This document shows, in pieces, positions 46,616 through 55,932 of a stretch of DNA of 64,000 nt. The position numbers were made by a program, and so were the translations under genes. How positions within the stretch are numbered: the first letter of the stretch is position 1; each line of letters begins with the position of its first letter. The notes below the pieces were generated by a model that saw nothing but the letters and a program-made list of their open reading frames with translations, did no database searches and was not told the origin of the DNA. The stretch is from Hyphomicrobiales bacterium. GTDB taxonomy: Bacteria > Pseudomonadota > Alphaproteobacteria > Rhizobiales > Rhizobiaceae. The stretch spans positions 1-64,000 of the forward strand of contig JAPLOZ010000103.1 of NCBI GenBank assembly GCA_026400435.1. Reading direction: 5' to 3'.

Positions 46616-48047
46616 CGCTCGACCCAGGATCGCCTCGGTTCTTTTTGCGGCAGCGGTTTTCATCGCCGCCTTCCCCGCGTCGGCGCAGACCAACGACCCC
46701 AACCTGACGCAGGAAGACCTGGATTGCGTGGCGCGGCAATCGGCCGGCGGGCCGGACTGCGTAACGGGGCAAGCGCTGCAAGCCGGTAGCGCAACAGCCG
46801 ATCCGAACGCCGTCCTGCTGCCCGACCTGATCGTCGACCTCTTCCCAAACCCACCGCCGGATCTCGCCGCGCCAGCCGGGACCGGAACCGCCGCGCCCGC
46901 AGACCCGCCGCCCGCCGATACGGCAGCGCCGCCGCCTTTAGCCCCCGGATCGCAGGCGATAATTCCTCCAACGGTCGCGCCGCTCGCGATTTCTGGACCC
47001 TTCGTGCCCGACGAGGTGCTGGTGGCCGTCGATGGCGACGCGGCAGTTGCGGCCGACATCGCAAGCGCCTTCGGGCTGGAGATTCGCGCGCAGCGCGCGT
47101 CGGCACTGCTCGGTTCGACGGTCGTGCGCTACGGGATTCCGGACGGCCGCCCGGTGGGCTTGGTCCTGGCCCAGCTTGCCGGCGACGGCCGCACGACCCG
47201 CCGCGCTGCCAACAGCATCTACGATCTGCAGCAGGCGGCGACCGCGCCGAACTACGCCTTCCAGCGCGTTGCGCTGCAGCCCGACACCGCCAGCGGCGAG
47301 AACGTCAAAGTCGCCGTCATCGATACCGCGATCGACGAGACGCACCCTGCCATCAAGGATGCCATTGCAGGGGAGTTCGATGCGATGCCCGGGGTGGAGG
47401 TGACGGCGCGCGACCATGCAACCTCGGTGGTCGGCCTGATTGCCGGCACCGGCGCGTTCCGAGGCATGGCCCCCGGCGCCAGGATCTACCACGCGCGCGC
47501 CTTCGAGGGCAGTAAGTCGACCATGGATATCATCCTGTCCGCCCTCGACTGGGCCGCTGGACAGGATGTCCGCATCATAAACATGAGCTTCGTGGGACCG
47601 AAGAACGAGCTTCTGGAAGCAGCCTGCGCCGCCGCCCGTGAACGCGACATCATACTGGTCGCCGCTGCGGGCAATAACGGTCCCAAGGCTCCTTACGGCT
47701 ATCCCGCCGCCTATGACGGCGTCATCGCAGTGACAGCGACCGACGACAAGGACCAGTTGATGGCGCAGGCCAATCGCGGTGCATACATCTTCGTCTCGGC
47801 GCCCGGCGTGAACATGTTGGCGCCTGTCGGCGGCGGCGCCGATCTTGTCACCGGCACTTCCTTCGCCGCCGCCGTGGTGACCGGCGCCATCGCCAATCTC
47901 ATCCACGCCGCCCCGGAGCGCTCTGGCGACTGGATTGCGGCGGCCCTCTCCTCCACGGCCCATGATCTCGGGGTTGCGGGCCGGGATTCCGATTTCGGCT
48001 TCGGTCTGATCGATGCCAGGGCGGCCGGCGCTGTGAAAGCGGATTAG
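46605..48047 (+). CDS. exported S8-family serine protease
   Basis: The 480-residue protein has a signal peptide (cleavage after FPASAQ), a Pro/Ala-rich linker, a pro-region (VLVAVDGDAAVAADIASAFG ... VVRYGIP) and a subtilisin domain with the catalytic Asp in VAVIDTAIDETHP, His in ARDHATSVVGLIAG, oxyanion Asn in AAAGNNGP and Ser in TGTSFAAAVV. All catalytic residues are present. It overlaps the anti-sigma gene by 11 bases, so the two are coupled. It likely acts in the periplasm. Confidence 0.88.
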   Translation: MAVSARPRIASVLFAAAVFIAAFPASAQTNDPNLTQEDLDCVARQSAGGPDCVTGQALQAGSATADPNAVLLPDLIVDLFPNPPPDLAAPAGTGTAAPADPPPADTAAPPPLAPGSQAIIPPTVAPLAISGPFVPDEVLVAVDGDAAVAADIASAFGLEIRAQRASALLGSTVVRYGIPDGRPVGLVLAQLAGDGRTTRRAANSIYDLQQAATAPNYAFQRVALQPDTASGENVKVAVIDTAIDETHPAIKDAIAGEFDAMPGVEVTARDHATSVVGLIAGTGAFRGMAPGARIYHARAFEGSKSTMDIILSALDWAAGQDVRIINMSFVGPKNELLEAACAAARERDIILVAAAGNNGPKAPYGYPAAYDGVIAVTATDDKDQLMAQANRGAYIFVSAPGVNMLAPVGGGADLVTGTSFAAAVVTGAIANLIHAAPERSGDWIAAALSSTAHDLGVAGRDSDFGFGLIDARAAGAVKAD

Positions 48048-48051
48048 CCGG

Positions 48052-49086
48052 CTATGTTCTAACGCCCGAGATCGATCCGCGCACCACGAGATCGACAGGC
48101 CAGACTTCGCCACGCCGTTCCGTCTCCAGTCCCGACAGCCTGGCCGCCAGCCGCTCCGCAATGCGCTGGCCCGCAGCCCGGATCGAAGAACGCGTCGTGG
48201 TCAGCGGCACCGAGAAGTTCTCCGGTTTCAGCCAGGGGAACACGTCGTCATGCGCCACCAGCGAGACGTCGCCGGGAATGCTGAGGCCCAGGTCGCGGAT
48301 GGCCCTGACCACGCCGAGCGCCATGATGAGGCTGGAGCACAGGATCGCGGTCGGCGGCTCGTCACCCGCCAAAAGGTCAATCGCGGCGCGAAAGCCGTTT
48401 TCCTCGGTCATCGCCACCGAGCGGGTCATGTTGGGCGCAAGCAACAGCCCGCTGGATGCCAGCGCGCGCCGCGCGCCGCGCTCCCTGAAGATCGCGAAGG
48501 TCTGGCTCGTGTCGCCGTTTATCAGGGCGAGCCGCGTGTGGCCGAGCTGGATCAGCAGCCGCGCCGCATCGTGGAAGCCGCCCTCGTTGTCGATGTCCGT
48601 GAATGCATATTCGAAGTCCAACCCCTCGCTGCGCCCATGCACGATGAACGGGATGCCGAGCTGATTGAGCAGCGTGACGCGCCGGTCGGCCGGCCTTGGC
48701 GAGGAGACATAGACAGCGTCCACCTGTTTGTTGGCCACGATGCGGCGATAGGTTGTCTCCTCGTCATCCGCCGACGTTGGCGACAACACCAGATCGAGTT
48801 CGTGGCCGCGCGCGTAGTCGCCGAGACCCGACAGGAATTCGACGAAATGCGGGTCGATGTCGACGCTGGCGCCGGTCGGCATGACATAGCCGATCATGCC
48901 GGCCTTGCCGGTCGCCAGCCGGCGTGCGCTGGGGTTGGGCCGGTATCCGTGCCGCTTGGCGGCATCCGCGACGCGCCGGCGGGTCTCTTCGCTGACCTCG
49001 GGGTAACCGTTCAGCGCGCGGCTGACCGTCGTCTGGGAGAGCGCCAGCATGTCCGACAGCTGCTTCAGGTTCAAAGGGCTCTCCAA
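48052..49086 (-). CDS. aglR: LacI-family alpha-glucoside regulator AglR
   Basis: The 344-residue protein has a LacI helix-turn-helix (NLKQLSDMLALSQTTVSRAL) and a periplasmic-binding-protein-like sensor domain. It is divergent from aglE, as in Sinorhizobium meliloti, where AglR represses the alpha-glucoside operon. Two CAAAGCGCTTT-like operators flank the intergenic region. Confidence 0.88.
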   Translation of the reverse strand: MESPLNLKQLSDMLALSQTTVSRALNGYPEVSEETRRRVADAAKRHGYRPNPSARRLATGKAGMIGYVMPTGASVDIDPHFVEFLSGLGDYARGHELDLVLSPTSADDEETTYRRIVANKQVDAVYVSSPRPADRRVTLLNQLGIPFIVHGRSEGLDFEYAFTDIDNEGGFHDAARLLIQLGHTRLALINGDTSQTFAIFRERGARRALASSGLLLAPNMTRSVAMTEENGFRAAIDLLAGDEPPTAILCSSLIMALGVVRAIRDLGLSIPGDVSLVAHDDVFPWLKPENFSVPLTTTRSSIRAAGQRIAERLAARLSGLETERRGEVWPVDLVVRGSISGVRT

Positions 49087-49401
49087 AGCGTCAAAGCGCT
49101 TTCAAATCGAAGTCTGGACGAATGATGAATATCAAGCATTGGACAAAGAGGAAAGTGGCAGCGAAAACCGCGGAATTCGCTGCAACGCAGCATGAACGGG
49201 CCTGGAATTGCAACGCCGTCCTGAGATTCCACTTGACTCGCATGGCCGACAATGCCGATATTGCCGCTAGCCAAAGCGCTTTGAATGCTTGTTTCAGACT
49301 GTTGTGGTTGGTTTGATGCTGAGGCAAGCTTCACGGCGGGGTCGGCAGGGCGGAATTGGAGGTTCCGTCCCGTGTCATGTGATCCACAGGGAGGAATGCC
49401 T
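49087..49401. promoter_or_regulatory. aglR-aglE intergenic control region (315 bases, no gene)
   Basis: AAAGCGCTTT (49093-49102) lies just upstream of aglR and a second copy AAAGCGCTTT (49273-49282) lies 180 bases away. CTTGAC at 49232-49237, an 18-base spacer and CGATAT at 49256-49261 give an aglE promoter whose start (about 49268) lies just before the second operator. The aglE leader that follows has GGAGG before the ATG. No ORF is credible here. Confidence 0.65.
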
Positions 49402-50757
49402 ATGAAGAAGACCCTTTTGCTGGGTGCGGCCCTTGCCGCGCTCGCGTTTGCCGCACCCGCTTCGGCCGAACTGAAGTTCAAGCCAGGCGAGGATTCGAAG
49501 TTCCACTGGGACAATTTTGAAGCGCTCAAGCAGGTCGACCTGAAGGGCGAGACGCTGTCGATCTTCGGACCGTGGCGTGGCGAGGACGAAGCGCTTGTTC
49601 GCTCGGTCCTTGCATATTTCATCGAGGCGACCGGCGTCACCATCAACTACGCCTCGTCCGAGAACTACGAACAGCAGATCGTCATCGACACCCAGGCCGG
49701 CAGCCCGCCCAACATCGCCATCTTGCCGCAGCCCGGGCTGCTTCAGGATCTGGCGTCGAAGGGGCTGCTCGTTCCGCTGGGCGACGACGTCGCCAATTTC
49801 GTCAAGGACAACTATGGCGCCGGCCAGTCCTGGGTCGATCTCGGCACCTACAAGGACAAGGACGGCGCCAGGAAGTTCTTTGCCTTCCCATACAAGGCCG
49901 ACCTCAAGTCGCTGGTTTGGTACGTGCCGGAGAACTTCGAGGAAGCCGGCTACGAAGTGCCCAAGACCTGGGAAGAACTGCAGGCGCTGACCGACAAGAT
50001 CGTCGCCGACGGCGGCGTTCCGTGGTGCATCGGTCTCGGCTCCGGCGGCGCGACCGGCTGGCCGGCGACCGACTGGGTCGAAGACATCATGCTGCGCACG
50101 GCTACTCCAGAAACCTACGACAAGTGGACGACCAACGAGATACCGTTCAACGACCCGGCGGTCGTCAACGCACTGCAGATCTTCGCCGACATCGCGACCA
50201 ACGACAAATATGTCGACGGCGGCAAGGCGGCGGTCGCCGCGACCGATTTCCGCGACAGCCCGAAGGGTCTCTTCGGCATACCGCCGAAGTGCTACCTTCA
50301 CCGCCAGGCTTCGTTCATCTCGTCCTTCTTCCCGGAAGGCACCAAGCTTGGCGTCGATGCCGACTTCTTCTACCTGCCGCCGATGGCCTCCAAGCCGGAA
50401 CTCGGCAATCCCGTTCTCGGCGCCGGCACGCTGTTTGCCATCACAAAGGATTCGAAGGCGGCGCGCGAGTTCATCAAGTTCCTGGAAATGCCGCTGTCTC
50501 ATGAGATCTGGATGGCGCAGTCGGGCTTGCTGACCCCGCTGAAGACGGTCAATCAGGATGCCTACGCCAACGAACAGCTGAAGAAGCAGGGCGACATTCT
50601 GGTCAACGCCTCGACCTTCCGCTTCGACGGTTCCGACCTGATGCCCGGCAAGATCGGCGCCGGTGCGTTCTGGACCGGCATGATCGACCTCGTCGGCGGC
50701 AAGCCGGCACAGGACGTTGCGACCGATATCCAGAAGAGCTGGGACGCGATCAAGTAG
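49402..50757 (+). CDS. aglE: periplasmic alpha-glucoside-binding protein AglE
   Basis: The 451-residue extracellular solute-binding protein has a signal peptide (MKKTLLLGAALAALAFAAPASA) and the SBP_bac_1 core (KGETLSIFGPWRGEDEAL, IDTQAGSPPNIAILPQPG). It captures alpha-glucosides such as sucrose, maltose or trehalose. ATG 49402 has GGAGG seven bases upstream. First gene of aglEFGAK. Confidence 0.9.
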   Translation: MKKTLLLGAALAALAFAAPASAELKFKPGEDSKFHWDNFEALKQVDLKGETLSIFGPWRGEDEALVRSVLAYFIEATGVTINYASSENYEQQIVIDTQAGSPPNIAILPQPGLLQDLASKGLLVPLGDDVANFVKDNYGAGQSWVDLGTYKDKDGARKFFAFPYKADLKSLVWYVPENFEEAGYEVPKTWEELQALTDKIVADGGVPWCIGLGSGGATGWPATDWVEDIMLRTATPETYDKWTTNEIPFNDPAVVNALQIFADIATNDKYVDGGKAAVAATDFRDSPKGLFGIPPKCYLHRQASFISSFFPEGTKLGVDADFFYLPPMASKPELGNPVLGAGTLFAITKDSKAAREFIKFLEMPLSHEIWMAQSGLLTPLKTVNQDAYANEQLKKQGDILVNASTFRFDGSDLMPGKIGAGAFWTGMIDLVGGKPAQDVATDIQKSWDAIK

Positions 50758-50911
50758 CCGTCCCGTAGCGGCCAGCAGCGGGACGAACAGTTCGTCCCGC
50801 CTGCTCTCATCGGAATGCATGTCCGGACCCTGTGGCCCGGACGGACCACCGCAAGACGCCTGCCCGATGGCGCGTGCGCCAGGGCAAGGCGCGGCAACAG
50901 GGGAGGAAGAC

Positions 50912-51922
50912 ATGGCGGCCCAAATACTCTCGGCCATCATCACGATCATCATCGGCGTTGGCGGAGCGATCGCCTATTTCTGGGGCGCCAACCGCCTGCT
51001 CGACCTGATCTTTCCGTCGCGCGGCGTGTCAGGCATGGCCGCTGTCGACAATCTGCGCCGGCAGGGGCTGATCCGCCCGTGGCTGTTCGTCGGCCCCGCG
51101 CTGCTGATCGTGACCGTCTATCTGATCTATCCGGTGGTGCAGACGCTGTACCTTTCCTTCCACGACCGGACTGGCGAGAATTTCATCGGGACCGCCAACT
51201 ATCAATGGGCCTTCGGCGACCGCGAATTCCGCAACTCGATCTTCAACAATATATTGTGGCTCGCCGTGGTTCCGGCCGCCTGCACCTTCCTTGGCCTGGT
51301 GATCGCCGTGCTCACGGACAAGATCTGGTGGGGCACCATCGCCAAGAGCCTAATCTTCCTGCCGCTCGCGATCTCCTTCGTCGGCGCCAGCGTGATCTGG
51401 AAGTTCATCTACGAATATCGCGGCGAAGGGCAGACGCAGATCGGCCTGCTCAACGCCATCATCCAGGGCCTGGGCGGCACTCCGCAAGTCTGGATATCGC
51501 TGCCCTTCTGGAACAACTTCTTCCTGATGGTGATCCTGATCTGGATCCAGACCGGCTTTGCCATGGTCATCCTGTCGGCGGCATTGCGCGGCATCCCCGA
51601 AGAGACGATCGAGGCTGCTGTCATCGACGGCGCCAACCCCTTCCAGGTGTTCTGGAAGATCATGATCCCGCAGATATGGGGCACTATCGCCGTCGTGTGG
51701 ACGACGATCACCATTCTGGTGCTGAAGGTCTTCGACATCGTGCTGACGATGACCAACGGCCAGTGGAACAGCCAGGTGCTCGCCAACCTCATGTTCGACT
51801 GGATGTTCCGCGGCGGCGGCGATTTCGGCCGCGGCGCCACGATCGCGATCATCATCATGGTCGCCGTTCTGCCGATCATGGTCTGGAACATCCGCCAGGC
51901 CAATAAAGAAGGAGGGCGCTAG
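50912..51922 (+). CDS. aglF: alpha-glucoside ABC permease AglF
   Basis: The 336-residue protein has an extra N-terminal membrane helix before the usual six and the EAA loop EETIEAAVIDGANPFQVFWKI. ATG 50912 is preceded by GGGAGGAAG; the frame is open further upstream over low-similarity sequence. It forms the channel with AglG. Confidence 0.9.
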   Translation: MAAQILSAIITIIIGVGGAIAYFWGANRLLDLIFPSRGVSGMAAVDNLRRQGLIRPWLFVGPALLIVTVYLIYPVVQTLYLSFHDRTGENFIGTANYQWAFGDREFRNSIFNNILWLAVVPAACTFLGLVIAVLTDKIWWGTIAKSLIFLPLAISFVGASVIWKFIYEYRGEGQTQIGLLNAIIQGLGGTPQVWISLPFWNNFFLMVILIWIQTGFAMVILSAALRGIPEETIEAAVIDGANPFQVFWKIMIPQIWGTIAVVWTTITILVLKVFDIVLTMTNGQWNSQVLANLMFDWMFRGGGDFGRGATIAIIIMVAVLPIMVWNIRQANKEGGR

Positions 51923-51924
51923 CC

Positions 51925-53088
51925 ATGGCGCAGGCAAGCGGCAAATCCGCCGGAAAGTCCTTCTTCGGCAAATTCGGCGTCCACATCGCCGTCCTGATCT
52001 TCGTCGTCATTTGGACCATCCCGACGCTCGGCATCCTGGTGTCGTCGTTGCGCGACAAGGACCAGATCATCGCATCCGGCTGGTGGAACTCGTTCTCCAG
52101 TTCCACGCAGACCGAGGCGGGTCGCCTGCCGGGGCCGGAGGCGCAGGTCGAGAAGGACGGCAGGTTCGTCATCGAAGGCAATATCTTCGGCGACGGACCC
52201 GCGCGGACGATTTCTGCCTTCGGCGTTCGTTCGGCGACGCCCACGCAATTCCAGGCGGGTCAAGCCGCCGACCTTGGCGACGGCGTGACCCTCCAGTTGA
52301 ACCCGGACGGGACATTCGTCCTTTCATCGCCCGTCGCTATCGAAGGCCGCGGCCAGCGCGTCTATTATGCTTCGTCGGCCCCGCCGCGTTTCACGACCGA
52401 GAACTATGAAACCGTGCTTTTCTCCGAAGGCATCGGGCGCTCCTTCATCAATTCGCTGACGGTGACCGTTCCTGCTACGATCATTCCCATCATGATCGCG
52501 GCCTTCGCCGCCTATGCCCTGGCGTGGATGCGGTTTCCCGGTCGCGCGCTGATCATCGCCACCATCATTGGGCTCCTCGTAGTGCCGTTGCAGATGACGC
52601 TCATTCCGCTGCTGCAGCTCTACAACGGCGTGGCGCTGTTTTTCGGTGTACCCTCCAAGACCTATCTCGGCATATGGCTGGCGCACACCGGCTTCGGCTT
52701 GCCCTTCGCCATCTATCTGCTCAGGAGCTACATGGCCGGCCTTCCGAAGGAGTTGATGGAATCGGCGCGTATCGATGGCGCCAGCGATTTCGAGATCTTC
52801 CTGAAGATCGTGCTGCCGCTGTCCTTTCCGGTGCTCGCCTCCTTCGCCATTTTCCAGTTCCTCTGGGTCTGGAACGATCTGCTGGTCGCAATCGTGTTCC
52901 TCGGTTCCGGCTCCGACCAGTTGGTCCTGACGGGCAAGCTCAACGCGCTGCTCGGATCGCGCGGCGGCGACTGGGAAATCCTGACGACGTCGGCCTTCGT
53001 CACTATCATCGTGCCCCTGATCGTGTTTTTCTCGCTGCAGCGCTATTTCGTCCGCGGGCTGCTCGCGGGCTCCGTGAAGGGGGGCTGA
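51925..53088 (+). CDS. aglG: alpha-glucoside ABC permease AglG
   Basis: The 387-residue permease has six membrane helices but a large periplasmic insertion of about 110 residues after the first one (residues about 45-155), as in AglG of other rhizobia. The EAA loop is MESARIDGASDFEIFLKI. It starts two bases after aglF. Confidence 0.9.
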   Translation: MAQASGKSAGKSFFGKFGVHIAVLIFVVIWTIPTLGILVSSLRDKDQIIASGWWNSFSSSTQTEAGRLPGPEAQVEKDGRFVIEGNIFGDGPARTISAFGVRSATPTQFQAGQAADLGDGVTLQLNPDGTFVLSSPVAIEGRGQRVYYASSAPPRFTTENYETVLFSEGIGRSFINSLTVTVPATIIPIMIAAFAAYALAWMRFPGRALIIATIIGLLVVPLQMTLIPLLQLYNGVALFFGVPSKTYLGIWLAHTGFGLPFAIYLLRSYMAGLPKELMESARIDGASDFEIFLKIVLPLSFPVLASFAIFQFLWVWNDLLVAIVFLGSGSDQLVLTGKLNALLGSRGGDWEILTTSAFVTIIVPLIVFFSLQRYFVRGLLAGSVKGG

Positions 53089-53090
53089 GC

Positions 53091-54758
53091 ATGCCGGCTT
53101 TGCAGCGGCACGAGACGCAACCGTCGCTTGCACCCGACCGGGACTGGTGGCGCGGCGCGGTGATCTACCAGATCTATCCGCGCAGCTATCAGGATTCGAA
53201 CGGCGACGGCGTCGGCGATCTCAGGGGCGTCATAGCGAGGCTTCCCTACATCGCCTCGCTCGGCGTCGACGCCATCTGGATTTCGCCGTTCTTCAAGTCG
53301 CCGATGAAGGATTTCGGCTACGACGTCTCGGACTATCGCGATGTCGACCCCATGTTCGGCTCGCTTGCCGATTTCGACGCGATGGTCGCGGAGGCGCACA
53401 GGCTCGGCCTGCGCGTCATGATCGACGAGGTTATCTCCCACACGGCCGACGTCCATCCGTGGTTCAGGGAAAGCCGGTCGAGCAGGAATAATCCGAAGTC
53501 CGACTGGTACGTCTGGGCCGATGCCAGGCCCGACGGTACCCCGCCCAACAACTGGCTGTCGATCTTCGGCGGCTCGGCCTGGCAGTGGGATACGCGCCGC
53601 CAGCAATACTATCTGCACAATTTCCTGGCCGAGCAGCCCGACCTCAATTTCCACAATCTGGAGGTCCAGGACGCGCTGCTCGACGTCACCCGCTTCTGGC
53701 TGGAGCGCGGCGTCGATGGTTTCCGGCTCGACACCATCAACTTCTACTTCCACAGCCAGCGGCTTGAGGACAATCCGCCGCTGCCCGTCGAAGAGCGCAA
53801 CGACCAGACTGCTCCCGCGGTCAATCCCTACAACTACCAGGACCACCACTACGACAAGAGCAGGCCCGAGAACCTCGGCTTTCTGGAGCGGTTCCGCGCG
53901 CTGCTCGACGAATATCCGGCGGCGGCCGCCGTCGGCGAGGTTGGCGATTCCCAGCGCGGGCTGGAAGTCGTCGCCGCCTACACGGCCGGCGAAAACCGTG
54001 TCCAGATGTGCTACGCGTTCGACTTCCTGGCGCCGGAAAAGATCAGCGCGGCAAAGGTGCGCTCGGTGCTCGAGGCCTTCGGGCGGGTTGCCAGCGATGG
54101 CTGGTCATGCTGGGCCTTCTCCAACCATGATGTGATGCGCCACGCTTCGCGCTGGGCAGCCGGCGAACCCGACAGGCTTGCCTATCTGAAGGTTGTCTCC
54201 GCACTCCTGATGTCGCTGCGCGGTTCGGTGTGCCTCTACCAGGGCGAGGAACTGGGACTGGGCGAAGCCGAGCTTGCGTTCGAGGACCTGCAGGACCCCT
54301 ACGGCATCCGCTTCTGGCCCGAATTCAAGGGTCGCGACGGTTGCCGCACCCCGATGGTCTGGGACGACTTGAAACCCCATGGCGGTTTTTCGTCCGCGAA
54401 ACCCTGGCTGCCTGTCGCCACGCAGCATCTGCCTCTCGCCGTGAGCAGGCAGCAGGGCGATCCCAATTCCCTGCTTGAGCACTATCGGCGGTTTCTCGCT
54501 TTCCGCGCCGGACATCCGGCGCTCATCAAGGGCGAGATCGAGTTTCTCGCGATCGAGGGCGATGCGATCGCCTTTGCCCGCCGGGAAGGCAACGAGCAGA
54601 TCGTCTGCGCTTTCAACCTGGGCAGCAAACAGGCGAGCCTGACGCTGGGCGCCGGAAAAAAAGAACAGCCGCTTGGCGGTCACGGGCTTTCAGGAACTGC
54701 GGAAGGCGATAAGATCATAATCCCGGAATACGGAGCATGGTTCGGCCGGCTGGAATAG
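53091..54758 (+). CDS. aglA: alpha-glucosidase AglA (GH13)
   Basis: The 555-residue GH13 enzyme has the catalytic nucleophile Asp in GVDGFRLDTINFY, general acid Glu in AAVGEVGDSQRG and the transition-state Asp in FSNHDVMRH. It has no signal peptide, so it hydrolyses the imported disaccharides in the cytoplasm. ATG 53091 is two bases after the aglG stop. Confidence 0.93.
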   Translation: MPALQRHETQPSLAPDRDWWRGAVIYQIYPRSYQDSNGDGVGDLRGVIARLPYIASLGVDAIWISPFFKSPMKDFGYDVSDYRDVDPMFGSLADFDAMVAEAHRLGLRVMIDEVISHTADVHPWFRESRSSRNNPKSDWYVWADARPDGTPPNNWLSIFGGSAWQWDTRRQQYYLHNFLAEQPDLNFHNLEVQDALLDVTRFWLERGVDGFRLDTINFYFHSQRLEDNPPLPVEERNDQTAPAVNPYNYQDHHYDKSRPENLGFLERFRALLDEYPAAAAVGEVGDSQRGLEVVAAYTAGENRVQMCYAFDFLAPEKISAAKVRSVLEAFGRVASDGWSCWAFSNHDVMRHASRWAAGEPDRLAYLKVVSALLMSLRGSVCLYQGEELGLGEAELAFEDLQDPYGIRFWPEFKGRDGCRTPMVWDDLKPHGGFSSAKPWLPVATQHLPLAVSRQQGDPNSLLEHYRRFLAFRAGHPALIKGEIEFLAIEGDAIAFARREGNEQIVCAFNLGSKQASLTLGAGKKEQPLGGHGLSGTAEGDKIIIPEYGAWFGRLE

Positions 54759-54795
54759 CCTCGAACCCCGTTGCGACAGGAAACAGGAGCGAACC

Positions 54796-55908
54796 ATGGC
54801 TGATCTCACCCTCAGGCAAATCAAGAAGGCCTACGGCGCCATCAATATCCTGCATGGCATCGACCTCGACATACAGTCGGGCGAGTTTGTCGTGTTCGTG
54901 GGCCCTTCCGGCTGCGGCAAGTCGACTTTGCTCAGAACGATTGCCGGGTTGGAGGAGATCACTTCCGGCGAATTGAAGATCGCGGGCGAACTGGTCAACG
55001 ACGTGCCACCTTCCAAGCGCGGCATCGCCATGGTGTTCCAGTCTTATGCGCTCTATCCGCACATGACGGTGTACGACAACATGGCCTTCGGCATGAAGAT
55101 CGCCCGCGAGAACAAGGCCGAGATCGACCGCCGCGTGAAACAGGCCGCCGACATCCTGCAACTGACCAAATATCTCGATCGCCTGCCCAAGGCGATGTCG
55201 GGCGGCCAGCGCCAGCGCGTCGCCATTGGCCGCGCGATCGTGCGCAACCCCAGGGTCTTCCTGTTCGACGAGCCGTTGTCCAATCTCGACGCCGCGCTGC
55301 GGGTCGCCACGCGCATCGAGATCGCCAAGCTCAAGGAATCGATGCCGAACACGACGATGATCTACGTCACCCACGACCAGGTCGAGGCGATGACGCTTGC
55401 CGACCGGATCGTCGTGCTGAAGGACGGCCGCGTCGAGCAGGTGGGAACACCGATGGAACTGTACCATCACCCGGGCAACCTCTTCGTCGCCCAGTTCATC
55501 GGTTCGCCGGCCATGAACATCGTTCCGGCGACGGTCGAGAAGACCGGGGCAAGCACAACAATTTCAATTACCGGCGGCCGCAAGGCCGAGGTTCCGGTCG
55601 CGACGCCGGCGGATGCGGCCGGCGCCGCCATCAGCTTCGGCGTGCGGCCCGAAGACCTCAGGATTGCCACCGGCGACAGCGTGCTTTTCGAAGGACGCAT
55701 CGACTACATCGAGCAGCTTGGCGAGGTGCAGTTGGTCTATCTCGACATCGGCCGGCCCGACACGCCCCTCGTCGTCAAGCTGCCCGGCAATTCCGAACTG
55801 AAGCGCGATCAGCTGCTGAAGGTGGACGCGGATCCGGCCACCCTGCACATCTTCAACGCCAAGGGCCGCTCCTTCGCGCGCGACCATGCGCCTGCGCTGG
55901 CGGCATAG
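54796..55908 (+). CDS. aglK: alpha-glucoside ABC ATPase AglK
   Basis: The 370-residue MalK-type ATPase has Walker A GPSGCGKSTLLR, signature MSGGQRQRVAIGRAI, Walker B VFLFDEPLSNLDA, the switch His in YVTHDQVEAMTLADR and a TOBE/MalK regulatory C-terminal part. It powers AglFG and ends the agl operon. Confidence 0.92.
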   Translation: MADLTLRQIKKAYGAINILHGIDLDIQSGEFVVFVGPSGCGKSTLLRTIAGLEEITSGELKIAGELVNDVPPSKRGIAMVFQSYALYPHMTVYDNMAFGMKIARENKAEIDRRVKQAADILQLTKYLDRLPKAMSGGQRQRVAIGRAIVRNPRVFLFDEPLSNLDAALRVATRIEIAKLKESMPNTTMIYVTHDQVEAMTLADRIVVLKDGRVEQVGTPMELYHHPGNLFVAQFIGSPAMNIVPATVEKTGASTTISITGGRKAEVPVATPADAAGAAISFGVRPEDLRIATGDSVLFEGRIDYIEQLGEVQLVYLDIGRPDTPLVVKLPGNSELKRDQLLKVDADPATLHIFNAKGRSFARDHAPALAA

Positions 55909-55932
55909 GCAACTGGCAACGGGACCTACAAT

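Noticed and set aside
49285-49401. Upstream in-frame extension of aglE
   Set aside because: It runs over the operator region and lacks a ribosome site; the signal peptide starts at 49402.
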